From positions 97,721-161,720 of the forward strand of contig BQKZ01000003.1 in the NCBI GenBank assembly GCA_036244855.1: DNA of 64,000 nt, read 5' to 3'. The notes beneath the pieces were generated by a model. It had not been told where the DNA came from and did no database searches. It saw only the letters and a list, made by a program, of their open reading frames with translations. The stretch is from Temnopleurus reevesii (Eukaryota > Echinodermata > Echinoidea > Temnopleuroida > Temnopleuridae). Shown here in pieces: positions 12,636-24,993 of this stretch. The translations under genes and the position numbers were made by a program. Within the stretch, counting starts at the first letter, position 1; each line of letters starts with the position of its first letter.

Positions 12636-15600
12636 CTAATCATCTTCGCCATCCTCCTCCTCCTCATCCTCCATCTCCTCTGCTGCTTCCATAGCCTCCT
12701 GCTGTGCTGCCCTCAAGGCTGCCTCCTCCTCTGGTGTGGGGTCCTCTGCCTCTGTGATCTCAGGCCCACTTGGGAACTCCTCCTGCACAGGGGGTGGGGG
12801 AGGAGGACTGTAGTTGTCTGGGGAGTACTTGTGGCCCCAGCCGATGTACACATTCTCAAATTTCCTGTAAAGGGAAAAGAGTGGGATGAAGAGGTAATAT
12901 TAGTAAGCAATGTAAACAAAAATAGTATCAATAGATGAAGAATTGGATTATTCAACTCAATCTTGATATATGATTTTCAAAAGCATGATATAAAATTCAT
13001 CTATGTACATAACTTCCTTATAAATCTGACTCGTTCCCAAAAGACTTCTAACATACAGCGTACTAATAGATTAGTAGTCCTCAGCTAGTAATATTCTCAG
13101 ATATTCCTCTAGTTCAAGAAATTATTCAGGAATTGCTTAGATACTTGGAAAAATAAACAAGATTTGACTTGTAGGAAGAATTAGATATATACTGGGGCAG
13201 CCTTTCATAAATAATACAGATTAGAAAATGGAGGAGTAGGTACATGTAATAATTTATAAACAGATCACAGTATATTGCATTGGTGTATATAAAGACAGAT
13301 TAATATGTTCTATGAAATGCAATACAGCTGAAAATAAAAACATAGAATTAGGTTTCGGAATCACGACGGCATGAAGAGAAAAAAATGAGAATTTTCTTAC
13401 TTCTCTGTTCCGAAGGCGAAGGCACCAGGCCATAGGTTTGATTGGATGACAGCGATGGCATACTGAGGGATGAGTGTGGATGAAAGACGAGCGCTCCATG
13501 GAGAGATACTTTCGATCTCTGTTGAAAGAGAAAAGAGAATAAATTCAAAGGAAAATAATATTATTCACAAAATCCCTTCAAGAGATGAACTTTAGTGTAT
13601 CTTTAACCTTAAGTGTAACTCAGAAGTGGAAATAATTTAATGGGGTTGTTATAGAGACCACTATTTTTATCAAAATAAGTTTTTATGAACATCATCCTTT
13701 TAGTCTACACAATTGGATTGAAAGCAATTCCAAGAGTGTAGATACAAATTAAAGAACATAAACAAATTATCATTGTTACAATCGAGTTCATACAGATGCT
13801 CAAACCACTTGGATAGATTTTCATTATTCATTTTCACATTTTCTTTGTCTGATCGATAGAAAGGATGTAATAGAGCTAATGGTGCTACACTAATTTTTCC
13901 ATAAACAAGACACAAGTATTGCAGCTAATTATACTTGACTATTTCCAGAAACATGATGTACGATGTTTCAAGCCCTATATATTTCAAATTTTGAAAAGTT
14001 TCAATTTCACTTTTTTTCACATCAGTAAGGTAAACTTACCAACATCTTCTGAGATAGGAGTAAGGAGAGGAGGTCCGACCTCCGGCTCAGGTTCATCTGG
14101 TTCTTCTCTCTCCTCTTCATCATCCTCATCCTCAAAATCTTCTTCTTGTTGCTGCACTGGGTTGAACCATGAGCATCGACCCTGGGTAATAAATGGAAGA
14201 AATGAGAAGATATAGTTTATTATGATGATCTTGGATACAAAATATGGAGTGTCTTACAATGTTGATCTAAAGTTTCATGCACAGGTAATCCTGGGCTCCA
14301 TAATTTTTTTAAATAGAAAACTCAGGCAAACTTTTTTGCCAGAGTTTCTCCATTGTATATAAGTGTGTGGCAGAATCGCTATGGGATGAGATCTGACCAT
14401 TCAACTTTGCAAATAAAATGACACTTACTTTGAAAATGCAGAAATATAAATAAACTGCTGCAAGCCTAAAGAGGTGCTACTAGTGAAAAGAGTACTTATC
14501 CTCCATCGGATACACTTCATTTGTTATATTCCAGCCTCCAAGGACAACAAGCCATGATTACAGGGTAGGTATCCCTGGTCAACTGGTAAACATTAAACTA
14601 GTATTTTGGTTCAGAAAATACTGGATGCTTTATGAAACAAGATTAATGAAAGTTTGGTTCCATACCTGTGGGAGGATATGTTGTACATGATGCACCCAGT
14701 TAGCCAGTGTGGGGTCTACAAGATCCTTTACGGGGATGCCCTCAAAGTCTGGACTCTCAATGAAGCTGTCACGGTCTGAAAAGAAAAGTGTTGAATTAAA
14801 TTGAATTGAATTGAACATTTACATTCTTTTTCACAGACATAGTCAATACAAAATAACATGACAAAGTGATAGGATCAAAGGAGGCGAGTGCCCTGAAAGC
14901 ATAGCTTGTTTTGGGATCGCCTTTTATCACTTATTAGAGCCTCATATCGCAAATAAATAGGTAAGTCATACAAGATTTCAGTACAATTATTCTAAAAAAA
15001 GGGAATTAGAAATGGTGAAAACATTGTGAATAGGGACTTTTGCCTAAAGAATCCTTCAATAATAAGATAAGGGCAAAAGAAATCAAACCGTCACAGAATT
15101 TTCATTTGTCTTTGCTTAGCTCAGTGTTCTATATACCCTGCCTGTTTCACAATATATTCATGATGAATTCATACAAAATGAAAAGATGTAAAGTGAGCTT
15201 TTGAAATCATTGAAGAGTAGGTAATAAAATTTAACCAGAATGATTAGGCAAAAATGAAAAGAATGTCTTACTTCCATCCTCCTCCTCTTCTTCCTCTTCC
15301 TCATCAAACTGATAGAATCCTAGAGGACTGATTTGAGTGCCTGCTGACACACGGGCAATCTGTGCTCTCAGGTAGTTAGCCTCTGTGCCGTTGAACGGTG
15401 GGTAGCTGATGATCTGGAAATAACAAAAAGAAGAAAAAAAATGATTACACAGAAATTAAGGAAATAAAACAAAAGAAATGTGAACTAGAAATTTGAAAAT
15501 AGATGGAAGACTAGAAATAGGATAGCATGTTTGAGGAATCTTTATGCACAGATGACTGAAAATTAATCTCATACCTGATAAAAAAGGAGAAAGCAAATGA

Positions 15601-17310
15601 AAGAGGAAAAGAAAAGGACTGGAGCATATAGATTCAATCATGATTATCTCAGAATACCTTATCTTTTTTAATCACACGACAATCCTTATGAATAATGGCC
15701 TTGCAGACAATAATGCAACTGTGGTGTTCTAATTGATATGACTTAATCTAATACACAACACTGAGTTTCATTTTTATTTTCATTTCTTATGTAATAAGGA
15801 TGTCATTACCTTGTATGTTACATATATATTGCTGTGAATCTCGCAAACGACCTGTGATAACACAAATTTACAATTTCTTAATATCAAACATAAAAGAACC
15901 TACCTGATGGTCAAGACGTCCAGTGAAGAACTTCTTGATTTGTCTGGCCACACTGATCTGAAGAGGAGTGATGGGTGGAAGCTTGACCCATGGCTGACCA
16001 GCTGAATGGAGGATAACAAAATATTTGTTTTGGTAATGTTAGATTCTTTGAAAACATATCTCAGCATATTTGAGCACAACTTATTGATCAAAACTTTGGA
16101 TGGGTTGCTCTAAACTAGCATATTTGCTTAAGCAATGATTTATGTAAATACCAAAAAATGCACACCATTTCATGCATATAAAAAAAATATATATATTTTA
16201 AACACATATTTAAGTAGTTAGAATGAAAAGAAATAATAGGTTGCAAACTTTGATTTCATTCCTAGATTTCCACACATTTTGTTTATGTTTTCTTTTTAAT
16301 AGGTAGGAGAGTGGAGCACAAATGTTTCTAAATGGCCTAAAAAGAGTAGTAAATATCTACATTGTAGAAGCAAAACCGTGGTGTAACCATACAGATGTGC
16401 TTGGGGATGCAACAATTATTTAGTTTTGACAGTGCAGTAGATCCTAATTTTTTTTATGACATTTCATAATACTGATCAACAAATGCATCTAACTTGAATT
16501 TGCCAAGAGGGGCTTGATGACGATTATAAGATAATGTATACTTACGTTCATTGCAGACAAAGAATGTCTTCTTGTTTGTTCCTGTCCTGTTCTCCTCTCT
16601 GGGGATGACTGGTGGAGGCTTGAAGTCTGGCTTGGGAAGGATATCCTCCTCTTGCTCCTCTGTAGATCAAAATAGAGATTGTGTTTTTATTTGTAATAAA
16701 TGTCTTACAGAAAATTAAATTATTATTTTTTATGAGATTGTTATATTAATTCTGCAATTTAAACAAATTAGTATTACCATCACATGAGAGAATACATTAT
16801 CCCTGTTAAATGACAAGATGTAGAAGCAAAACAAAGGACTCAAACTAAAATATCATGATCAATGTTTTTTGCTTGAATATTGAATTTTATGCAATATTTG
16901 ATAGAGTAGACCCTAGTGAAAGGATAAACTTTGAAACACTTTACTTCTTTCTTCAAACGTGGTTGAGAGAGGCATAAAGAAACCGGATATATCTGGTTTT
17001 ATATATGTATCTAAAGTAATTTATTTTAAAAATACATACCTCCTTCTCCTTCCTCATCATCTTTCCCTTTCTTGTTGTACCCCCTACTCCCTCTCATTCT
17101 CCTTCCTCATCATCTTTCTCTGTATCTGGTTCCTCTGGTTCATGTTCCTAGAAAAAAATGGTAAAAAGCTGAATTAAAATCTATTGTTAGGTCTTTGTAC
17201 ATATAAAAGTCAAAGCCAATAATTCCAACATTTCCATCAATGCAGAAACGAAGGAAATGGGAATTGCCAGATTAACAAGAATACTGATATCCTAACTAAC
17301 ACTATCACTC

Positions 17311-17370
<60 letters not shown>

Positions 17371-20257
17371 ACATCATCATCATCAGTATTGTTAACATCA
17401 TTATCATCAGTATTGTTAACATCATTATCATCGCAATTGTCTTCATCATCAGGGTCATTTTTGTTGCAAATGGCTATCAATCACCATCACCTCTTGATCA
17501 ATACTCATATTTGTATTTGAATCTTAAAAACCTCATACAGATTGTGTGAGTTAAATATCAACACGCTCCTCCTTTTCTATCACTCACCTCTTCCTCCTCT
17601 TCTTCCTCCTCCTCTCCTTCCCTGTACTCCACCTCTGCTACAATGTAGTTCTTCTCGGTTCCGAAGATCTTTCCCCAGAATCTGCATGACTGGAGGGGGT
17701 AGTTGTCCACTAGCTGTTTGAGGGCAAGGTAGACCCGCATCATCTCCTCCCTATTCACACCGACCTGGGACAAAGTTCAAAGGTTACATTGTAAGTGAAA
17801 ATGAAATTAGGATTGTTATATAATCACATGTTCTTACCTCATAACAGATTATAATTATTTGATTTTTGCTTGATCAATGTTTTCTGGCAAGCTTCATCCT
17901 GCAATTGTGTAAGTACTAGGATTTTGTTATTTCATATCATATACTTGCATGCACTTGCAGCTGATTTCAAATTAATATTAAATCTATTATCAAAAAAGTT
18001 AAAGTATCCAGAGTTTTGTGATCAAGTTCAATTGGTCCAAAATAAAAAAAAAAAAAAAACTATTTTATACTCAATAATATAGCCTGCCAGATCGCAAATA
18101 CTTTTTCAATGCTAAAGAACTCAAACACCAGAGAATTAAAATATTTACACAAACATTGAATTTTCATTAAAATATTTAATACTAGATATACTGTATAAGC
18201 CAATATTTTTGCAAGCAGATATTTTTACATATTTGGACAAGTTTGACATTGTAATATGTTGTTATTGTATTTTTACAGTATTTGTATGGAAAATTGTAAA
18301 TAAAACCACCGCAAAAATTTCAGCTTACATAATAATAGTACAGAGAATGTAACTTACTCCTGCTTGGTCAAAGTAGTACATGAGCTCAGGGAGGTTTGGC
18401 AGTGGGGTTTCAACTTCATCTTCACCTCCATCATGTTCAGCTTCTTCTTGATTCCTCTGCAAAAGGGATATCAAATATATCATGAGAACCATGGAGTAAT
18501 CCTGATTTAAAAACTTGCTTAACAATTCACAGAAGAGAGCTTTGTTGAATAATAATTGAATATCAGTCGCCATGAAATTTTTCTTGGGAGTATCAATAGG
18601 ATAACAGGAGAGCTGATCGAGAAAAATGTGACAACGATTTTGAAAAATTCAAATACTAGACACTATCTGTGGTACCCCTGTGGAAAAAAACACTCACAGA
18701 CACAAATACTATGCGATAGTTCCAAAATAGTTGGATAAAATACTTGCAACAATTATACAACTAGAGGGAACATAAAATGGGTAATGATTGACAAAAAAGA
18801 TTAGAAAAGAAATAAAATACATAATTTATTCAAAGGGCATATTTCTATACAAATTAGTATCAAAGTTAGTTGGAGAAACCTACCTCAAACAGTATCCTCT
18901 GTGTTTCTGCTAATTGTACTTCTGCTGATTTGTCTACCTTATCTAAGATTGTGTCTGAAGTTGATGTGAATTTAGACTTTTTCACATTTTTGCTGATGTC
19001 CTCAAAAACATCTGCAATACATGAAAAAAGAGAGAATATATTTTTCCATCATTTCATCCATCATACCCAATAAATATGGTACCCACAGAAAATTTGAATA
19101 CTATAACAGGAATGGTATATAATTAGATGTATCCTGACAAATACCATTTCTTCATTATAAATGTTTGGAACACATCATTTCAAAGCATGAATAGTTAAAT
19201 TTGAATAAGTCAAAACATGGCTACTTTGATATCACAATTCTAATTCCAAAAGTATACAGTAATTGATGAATTAATTTGTAAAATTTGATTATCATTGCAG
19301 GGAATAATTTTCGTGGTATCACATCGCAATTTGCTATGCATGATTTCTATACAAAGATGTTTTGTGTAGCAACTTTTCCACATAAAACTGTACACTAAAG
19401 TTTTGTAAAAGTTTCCTCAATGTCTAAAACTGGTAATCAAATGTGAAACGTGACATTATTCCCTGCATCTTCATTTTCTCAATACTTACCGACTACATTC
19501 TCTGGTCTCTCATCTAAAACCTTTGTGAGAATTCTGCTGAGGTGATCATATCTGTTTTATAAAGCAAAAAAAAAGGTTAAAATTATAATGATATCTTGAA
19601 TTTAAAAAGTAAATAAAAAACAGAAATTTTCTATCCACTAGGTTCATGCAATAAGATTCACGTCTGATTTGGTATAGTTCAATACAAATTAGGAATTCTA
19701 CTAGAGCATATAAATCTTGCATGTTATTATGATTGATAATAACAATACAAATTCATGAATCGGTTCTGTGCAAGGATCTGAAATGAAATTGACCAAAAAC
19801 TAATATAAAGTGCCCACTCTCTTGGTAATAATGTATTTCCTATTTTTCAGGAAGAAAGTGTCAAAAGAGCCAAAGAGCCCTCACAAATGAAAAAGAAAAA
19901 TTGTCTTTTTACCCTGCTGTGAAGTGTACATTTGCACAGGAGCTTCCCCCTTCATAAATGTCCTTGCCCTAGCCTTCCCTAAAAAAACCCAAGCTGCATT
20001 CAGTCTAAAGATAAGATTCATAACTCAATGTCTCTGCTATGCTGTTGAATTGTGATCTCTGAAATTAATACTTACAAATTCAAATTTGACTTGTTGCTAG
20101 CTTTCAGAAGGTATGCCTTAGCATTCACCAAAGCCTCTTCTTTTGGAGTCAAGTTCATAGCCATATTTGGAGGAGTTGCAACTGCTGTTCCAGTTGGAGT
20201 CTGCGGCTTGGGTGTTCCTGTTTTAGGAGTTCCTTCATTATTTTGAGTTTCTTCCAT
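12636..20257 (-). CDS. RSPH4A: Radial spoke head protein 4/6 homolog, one exon with a frame break
   Basis: Thirteen coding exons read leftward: 20257-20076 (ATG), 19551-19490, 19011-18884, 18456-18358, 17764-17588, 17147-17040, 16659-16546, 16001-15904, 15413-15272, 14775-14666, 14181-14040, 13518-13401 and 12864-12636 (TAG). All but one junction keep phase. Diagnostic blocks are [91 protein letters not shown] and [17 protein letters not shown]. The product would be about 569 residues, shorter than the roughly 716 of human RSPH4A, with acidic Glu runs and an acidic C-terminus typical of the family. Family role: a structural radial spoke head subunit in the 9+2 axoneme, relaying signals from the central pair to dynein. 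RSPH4A and RSPH6A are vertebrate paralogues, so the symbol stands for the ancestral type. In exon 17147-17040 the frame is broken (see finding). Confidence 0.95.
17040..17147 (-). CDS. RSPH4A: RSPH4A-like exon 6 with frameshift and premature TGA
   Basis: The exon enters in phase 0 from the preceding Glu-rich exon and reads [17 protein letters not shown], then TGA at 17096-17094 (codon 234). The following exon needs phase 1, which 108 bases cannot give. The 3' part reads cleanly in the required frame ([19 protein letters not shown]). Two explanations fit: one missing base near 17094-17100, or an out-of-frame 53-base tandem duplication, since AAAGATGATGAGGAAGGAGA occurs twice. With one base restored the repeat unit becomes 54 bases, in frame. 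Confidence 0.8.
17291..17450. repeat. (ATC)n microsatellite with adjacent longer tandem units
   Basis: A long CAT/ATC run at about 17311-17390 is followed by repeats of a unit containing GTATTGTTAACATCATTATCATCA. The minus strand reads as poly-Asp with Asn-Asn-Thr-Asp units. It lies in an intron of the radial spoke gene and no splice evidence supports it as an exon. Confidence 0.85.
18189..18329 (-). mobile_element. MITE of the TACTGTATAAGC family
   Basis: The plus strand opens TACTGTATAAGCCAATATTTT and closes GCAAAAATTTCAGCTTACA, a decayed complement. The whole unit is the reverse complement of the element at 31910-32112; both carry the block AATTTTTGCGGTGGTTTTAT and a GTTGTTATT block. It lies in an RSPH4A-like intron. 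Confidence 0.7.
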
Positions 20258-20480
20258 GGTAACAAAAGTGAGTCCTTGTCTTTAATTTAAAAAATATATT
20301 GTCCTAGATAATCTCTTCTGCTCAAACCTCCACCTCTTCGATCGACTTCGCACCCTCAGCTGCACAGCACGTTCACAGCCCGAATCCACTCCCGACGCTC
20401 CTGGCGAGTTGTTTTTCTTCACTTCACTCGACGATCGAACGGACGAGTCCCGGTTTTTCCTCTAAGATTTTCAGCACCTG
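20258..20480 (-). other. RSPH4A: 5' UTR / promoter-proximal region of the RSPH4A-like gene
   Basis: Upstream of the start codon, GC and CpG content rise (about 20330-20460) relative to the AT-rich flanks, as expected for a leader or promoter. On the minus strand GTTACAG at about 20480 could be the acceptor of a leader intron. The exact transcription start is not visible. Confidence 0.4.
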
Positions 20481-20638
20481 TAACATAACATATATTGATG
20501 AAATCATGTAAGAATTAAGGAAATAATAATTTTGGTAACCATCTTTTTAATGATTTACCAAACAATTGTGAATTAAAGTAGAATATCTAAATATTTACCA
20601 TCAATATCCACACACGTTACACCAGCGATCAGCGGCCT

Positions 20639-20652
20639 GTTGCTATGGGATC
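20639..20652. promoter_or_regulatory. Candidate RFX X-box upstream of the RSPH4A-like gene
   Basis: GTTGCTATGGGATC matches the ciliary-gene consensus RYYNYYWTRRNRAC at 13 of 14 positions, about 380 bases before the ATG. RFX factors drive motile-cilium genes across animals. The single mismatch and the distance (a 5' UTR intron is possible, with an AG acceptor near 20479) leave this at moderate confidence. Confidence 0.5.
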
Positions 20653-21109
20653 TCGCTGCATAAATATCGCTACCATTACGTCATAGGTGAAGATCGGTCA
20701 TGCATAGCAGGCTTGTTCAATTATTCTAATTTATATCTTATTCAAAAAAATATAGAAGATCAATAGTACTGTAAAATATACTCATTGATAATAATTTAAT
20801 CATAGAATTTATTTAATTAAAATTTAAAACTCCTATAAAATTGAAATTTATCATAAAACTATCTTTTTGTTTTAGCATTAACCATTTACAATTTCGTATC
20901 TGCATCTGTACTGTTGTGATATTCCGGACTCATAATAAACTCAATTTAGAACATTTACTCTACTTTTGGGTAAGTTTTTATGTTTAGAATATTCGGATAA
21001 CGATTTTAAGATAGATGTTCATTGAATATTTTGTGTTCAGGTGAATATTGATTACGGTATTGTCTTAGACTTGTGTGTAAATCGAGCTGATACTCAACTC
21101 TCAAGCATA

Positions 21110-21200
21110 GCCAGGCAGAGTTTACGTCCTCAGCTCCCCGCCCACTCCAGCCGGTCCGGCCTCCAGGAGCCGGCGACGTCGCTGGGGTGTACCAAACGAA
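21110..21200. other. Short isolated GC-rich, CpG-rich patch
   Basis: Roughly 90 bases of much higher GC than the flanks contain CCGGTCCGGCC, GGAGCCGGCGACGTCGC and, on the minus strand, a GGGCGG Sp1-type box. It may be a small promoter or a foreign insertion. No coding content was recognised. Confidence 0.35.
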
Positions 21201-21599
21201 TTTCATTCAAACTAAAGACTAAAGTACAGTGTACGCACCTTATTTCTGAGCAAATATAAAACAATAGAAACTGTCATTTTAATCAACGTATCTGATATCA
21301 CTCGAAGGAGATTATTCCAAAGAGTATTGAGAAATGAAAATGAAGTAGGATTAGCTTTAGGAAAAAGATTTTTTTTTAATAGAAAGAAAAATTTTATTTT
21401 TTCTGAAATTTCTTTAAAAAAAATCAAAGCTGTCTGTCTAACGCATACATACAGGTAGACTCTTTGGATATTCTCTGAGCCTGTTACTTGTTACTGAGCG
21501 AGTCGCAGAGAGTAAGAGAGAAGAGTATTGCATGATTTTGCACACGATACGATTATGTGCCTTCAGTTCACAGGTTGTTAATATAACCGATCGGTGATA

Positions 21600-21941
21600 T
21601 ATATTATATGTCTATGAACATCCAGGTATAAATCTACATATGTAGTACGGAAGTGATCTCACACAGTGTAAGGAATGTGTACACTAGATTTGTTTCCTGA
21701 TTTGAGCAACCGTAAAGGCACGCATTGAAGAGGGATTTGGAGAGAGCTTGCAAAGAGTAGACTGGTATACATGTATTAGCTATGTTACACCAACAATTTA
21801 TTTTTTTTCAAATGTGGTCAAATTATATATCAAATTAAAGCTCTTGATGAGAGGAATACAATGGTGAAAAGATCAATGAAATTGAACATTGCATTGTTGA
21901 GTTATGGCTTGCCAAATAAGCTAATTTCTAGTACTAGTTCT
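21600..21941. mobile_element. Inverted-repeat (foldback/MITE-like) element, copy 2 (left end not defined)
   Basis: The last 165 or so bases, ending GTACTAGTTC at 21941, are the reverse complement of window bases 1 to about 168 with only a handful of differences. Bases 21600-21760 match 361-530 directly (shared AGTACGGAAGTGATCT and CAGTGTAAG blocks). The matching left terminus could not be found upstream, so the copy is truncated or its left arm has decayed. Confidence 0.7.
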
Positions 21942-22435
21942 GCCGTCCATTTGGATGTTTTATGTATTTCATGTAGGTTTTTAAAACAAGAACTATCAAA
22001 ATCAATTTAAAAACCTTAATATAAGGAAATAATGTGCCAAAATGATATTGTATTATGAAATTCCTCAAGAAGCTGCATTAGTTGTTTCAATATAATTTTG
22101 TTCCATTGATCATTTTGATATAAATTTCAGTTGTTTTCTATCTTGACTTCTTAAAAAAAAGGAGGGGGGGTGGGGGGATATATATTTAATATACTTTAAT
22201 TAACTTTTAATTAACTTTTATCTACATGTAGGCATACATGAATGTCATATTATATCAAAATGTACATAATTTGTATTAAAACAGCACTTTATTTTTACTA
22301 AACATTGCATTTTATGTTTGTTTTCATGAAAAAAAATATTTCAACTAATAAATGGCACAATACAAAAATAGTTAAGTTATACTCTCAATATTTAAGTCCC
22401 CCCCATGACAGGAAAAAATGCACACCTACATACAT

Positions 22436-22437
<2 letters not shown>

Positions 22438-22527
<90 letters not shown>
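22438..22527. repeat. (CA)n microsatellite
   Basis: About 90 bases of CA dinucleotides with one or two interruptions (CATACA, ACGCAC). Confidence 0.95.
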
Positions 22528-22534
<7 letters not shown>

Positions 22535-22639
22535 CAAACACGACCAACATCTAACTAAAAAAAAAAATGGTGCCTTGGACAGGCATCATTCATAAACCAT
22601 TTCTAACTCATTGATGTGACATTAATTATTTAGGGATTA

Positions 22640-23530
22640 AACTTATGAAAATATTAAACTTATGAAAATATATGTATTCATAAGTTTAATGTTTGGAGAA
22701 TATGTTGCACACAAAAATCAAGATTCAAAACCACCGCAAAATCCAGAAAATTAAACATAAAGTGCAATGGTTTGGCTGATAAAACAATGAAAGCCAGCCT
22801 CCATTGCCATTGGAGACGCATTCGTGGCGACTTGCTGCCGTAAAAGCGGGCAGAAAGTGCTGCGATGGCTCGTCCACGTGCATTTGTTTTGGTTCATTGC
22901 GAAGCAGTGTGACTCAGTTTCTGACTGAAATTTATACATTTCTATGAAGAAAACATGTCAAAAAATTGATTTAACATGAAATTTGAACGGCGCCTGAGAT
23001 CTTACCTTAATAAAATGGGTCCAAAGTAAAAAAAGTTACACCAATTTTTCGAAAATTAGCCAAAAAAGAGTGTTTTTTAAGTGAAAAGTTGCCAAACACC
23101 GCAGTTTTTTCAGGCAAAACGTTAGTAGAACTCATACAGCTGCAGTTGGCGAAGTTTCGTTTCATAACTACGCCACAAGACTGCAGGAGAGTGCAAAATC
23201 AACCCGGAAGTCAAACACGATTTAAGGTCAGAATTTCCAAGATGGCGACTTCCTCGGCGATCACAACCGGAATCAGAGCTCCCGAGTAATATGTCTGAAA
23301 AAGGTGTTCCGGGGACATTTATTGTAAGAATTTTTGCATTTCGTAAAATTTCCATTGGTAAACTACATTCTTTGAAGAGAAATAAAAATGGCAAGATTTA
23401 CGTGTTGACAGATGGGCAAATGTGTTAAGTGCGCACCCGTTGACATAGCTACATGTATGTAGAACATTTCAGTGGGGGATGGTTTCCTATGGCAGTTACT
23501 TTCTTCTCACCTTACCTATGGAGCAGAAGG
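22640..23530. other. Non-repetitive intergenic stretch containing the candidate SAV1 promoter
   Basis: Contains an E-box CACGTG near 22875, the ETS/YY1 cluster described separately, and a 45-codon open frame at 23291-23428 (MSEKGVPGTFIVR...) that starts within the putative leader and reads across its donor site. No homology was recognised for this short frame. Confidence 0.35.
23203..23323 (+). promoter_or_regulatory. SAV1: Candidate SAV1 promoter and non-coding first exon
   Basis: CCCGGAAGT at 23203-23211 is a canonical ETS site, and CCAAGATGGCGAC at 23237-23249 is a canonical YY1 site of the type found at or just after start sites of TATA-less genes. A strong donor (ATT|GTAAGA) follows at 23323/23324. 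The SAV1 coding exon is preceded by an AG acceptor at 33273, so an untranslated first exon must lie upstream on the plus strand; this is the best candidate seen, implying a leader intron of about 10 kb. The YY1 ATG would open a 16-codon upstream ORF. This link is inference. Confidence 0.4.
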
Positions 23531-23633
23531 TAGGGGGTTGGATCTAATGTTTGTGCTAACAGATACTTGGGTCCACCCCCTTACATGACTCTTTTCTGAG
23601 TCTTTGTCTCTTATTTTTCTCTGCAAAATAGGA

Positions 23634-23906
23634 CTCTAAAGGGGAACCCACCCCTGGAACTGTCATGTTCTCATTGAATGAAGAAAATTTGAGTAAAAGT
23701 TGTCAGACATGACGACACAGATTCTTTCAATGTTGCTGATTGCACAGATCCCCATCAGCGGCAGGGATCGTCATATCTCTGTGCCTTTGAAAATTCATAA
23801 CTTTTGAATGGGTCTTCCGATTTGGCTTAAATTTTCAAAGTTTGCTCATCTGATTTTTCTTTATTCATTGAGAGCACGATAATTCCAGGGGTTCGTTCTC
23901 CTTTAA
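23634..23906. mobile_element. Foldback element with CTAAAGGGGAACC / GGTTCGTTCTCCTTTAA ends
   Basis: The left arm (AAAGGGGAACCCACCCCTGG, then CATTGAATGAAGAAAA) is complementary, with mismatches, to the right arm (TTTTTCTTTATTCATTGAGAGC, then CCAGGGGTTCGTTCTCCTTTAA). The end structure resembles the TTAA-target elements at 44405, 47403 and 55305, with the left TTAA mutated to CTAA. Related interior sequence (GACGACACAGATTCT) occurs near 27538 and 58837. Confidence 0.65.
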
Positions 23907-24597
23907 TCTGGCAGCCATCCACATTTGCTGTGTCACTTCCTGGCCTCTTGCATAGACTAAGGTCTATGATAGGAATTTAAGAAATAATACAATTTTTCTT
24001 CTCTCAAAGATTGTTCAATATTTTCCCATGTAAGAAGAATCGAAATGTTTTTGTGTTCATCTAGCTATTATTACTGCTTGAATGAAGGTTTTTTTACTTT
24101 GTTTCAAGCTTTTGTCCATTCTAGGAACAGTGATGACGTCTGCTGTACACATCCAGATTATGGCAAAAGGTCAATTTGTATGCATTTCTTGTCACTCTCG
24201 AATCGATTACATTCTTCTCACTGACACGTGCAGAGCTACACTGTACATGTATGAAGAATGACATTATCTTACACAATATCCATATCATGATGGTGTGTTT
24301 ACTATTTGGGGTTGAAGTCAAGGGGTAGAATTATAGATGGTCCTTTTTTTCTTTTTTTCTTTTTGCAAAATTCATGCAAAGAGAGCCCAAAACATGAAAA
24401 CAAATGATGCTTCATTTGAATTTTGCTCTGCTGGAGATGTAAATTCTAGGAAAGGTTTCCTTCTTTCAAGCTTACCAAGAGTGCAGAATGGATAGGATCA
24501 TGGGTCGTTTCACAGAGACCTCAGTCTACTCTTACCCAAGCTATGCTGCTTGAACAACATCTAATGCTTCGCTCTCACATAAATTTGCAACCTTGAC

Positions 24598-24993
24598 TTG
24601 CCTGCCTCCAATGCTACTGACCCTCATATCTTTGCCACCTCTGTTCTTTTCCCTTCATCCCTCATTCACACATCATTAGTTCCGTCACCTCCATTGACTC
24701 TAAAGCTCCCTCTACTCCCATCAAGAAGACAGCAAAACAACCTTGTCACGCATCAGAAAATAACTTTCCACCATGTTAATCTTGACAATCATGAATTCGT
24801 CCATATTTATGAAACCCCTTCAACCCACACATGCATGGCAACAAGAAGATGGAAGCAAAACCAGTTTGCCATACCTCAATCGAACTTCCCACAGCACCTC
24901 GATTCCTTCTTCCCACAAACAGCAAGACATTTGAACTGTACCAGACCAGATCACTCCAATTGGGGATACAAACAAATTTTCCGGCGCTCGTAG
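24598..24993 (+). other. 131-codon open frame of unknown significance
   Basis: An ATG-initiated frame rich in Ser, Thr, Pro and His (MPASNATDPHIF at the start). No domain, signal peptide or repeat was recognised. It is not flanked by clear splice sites and lies in the presumed SAV1 leader intron, with an overlapping open frame on the other strand. Most likely chance, but it is the longest gap-free open frame in this intergenic stretch. Confidence 0.12.

Noticed and set aside
17292..17480. Poly-Asp frame in an intron of the radial spoke gene as a possible acidic exon
   Set aside because: It is an ATC microsatellite, lacks convincing splice sites, and the flanking exons already join around it.
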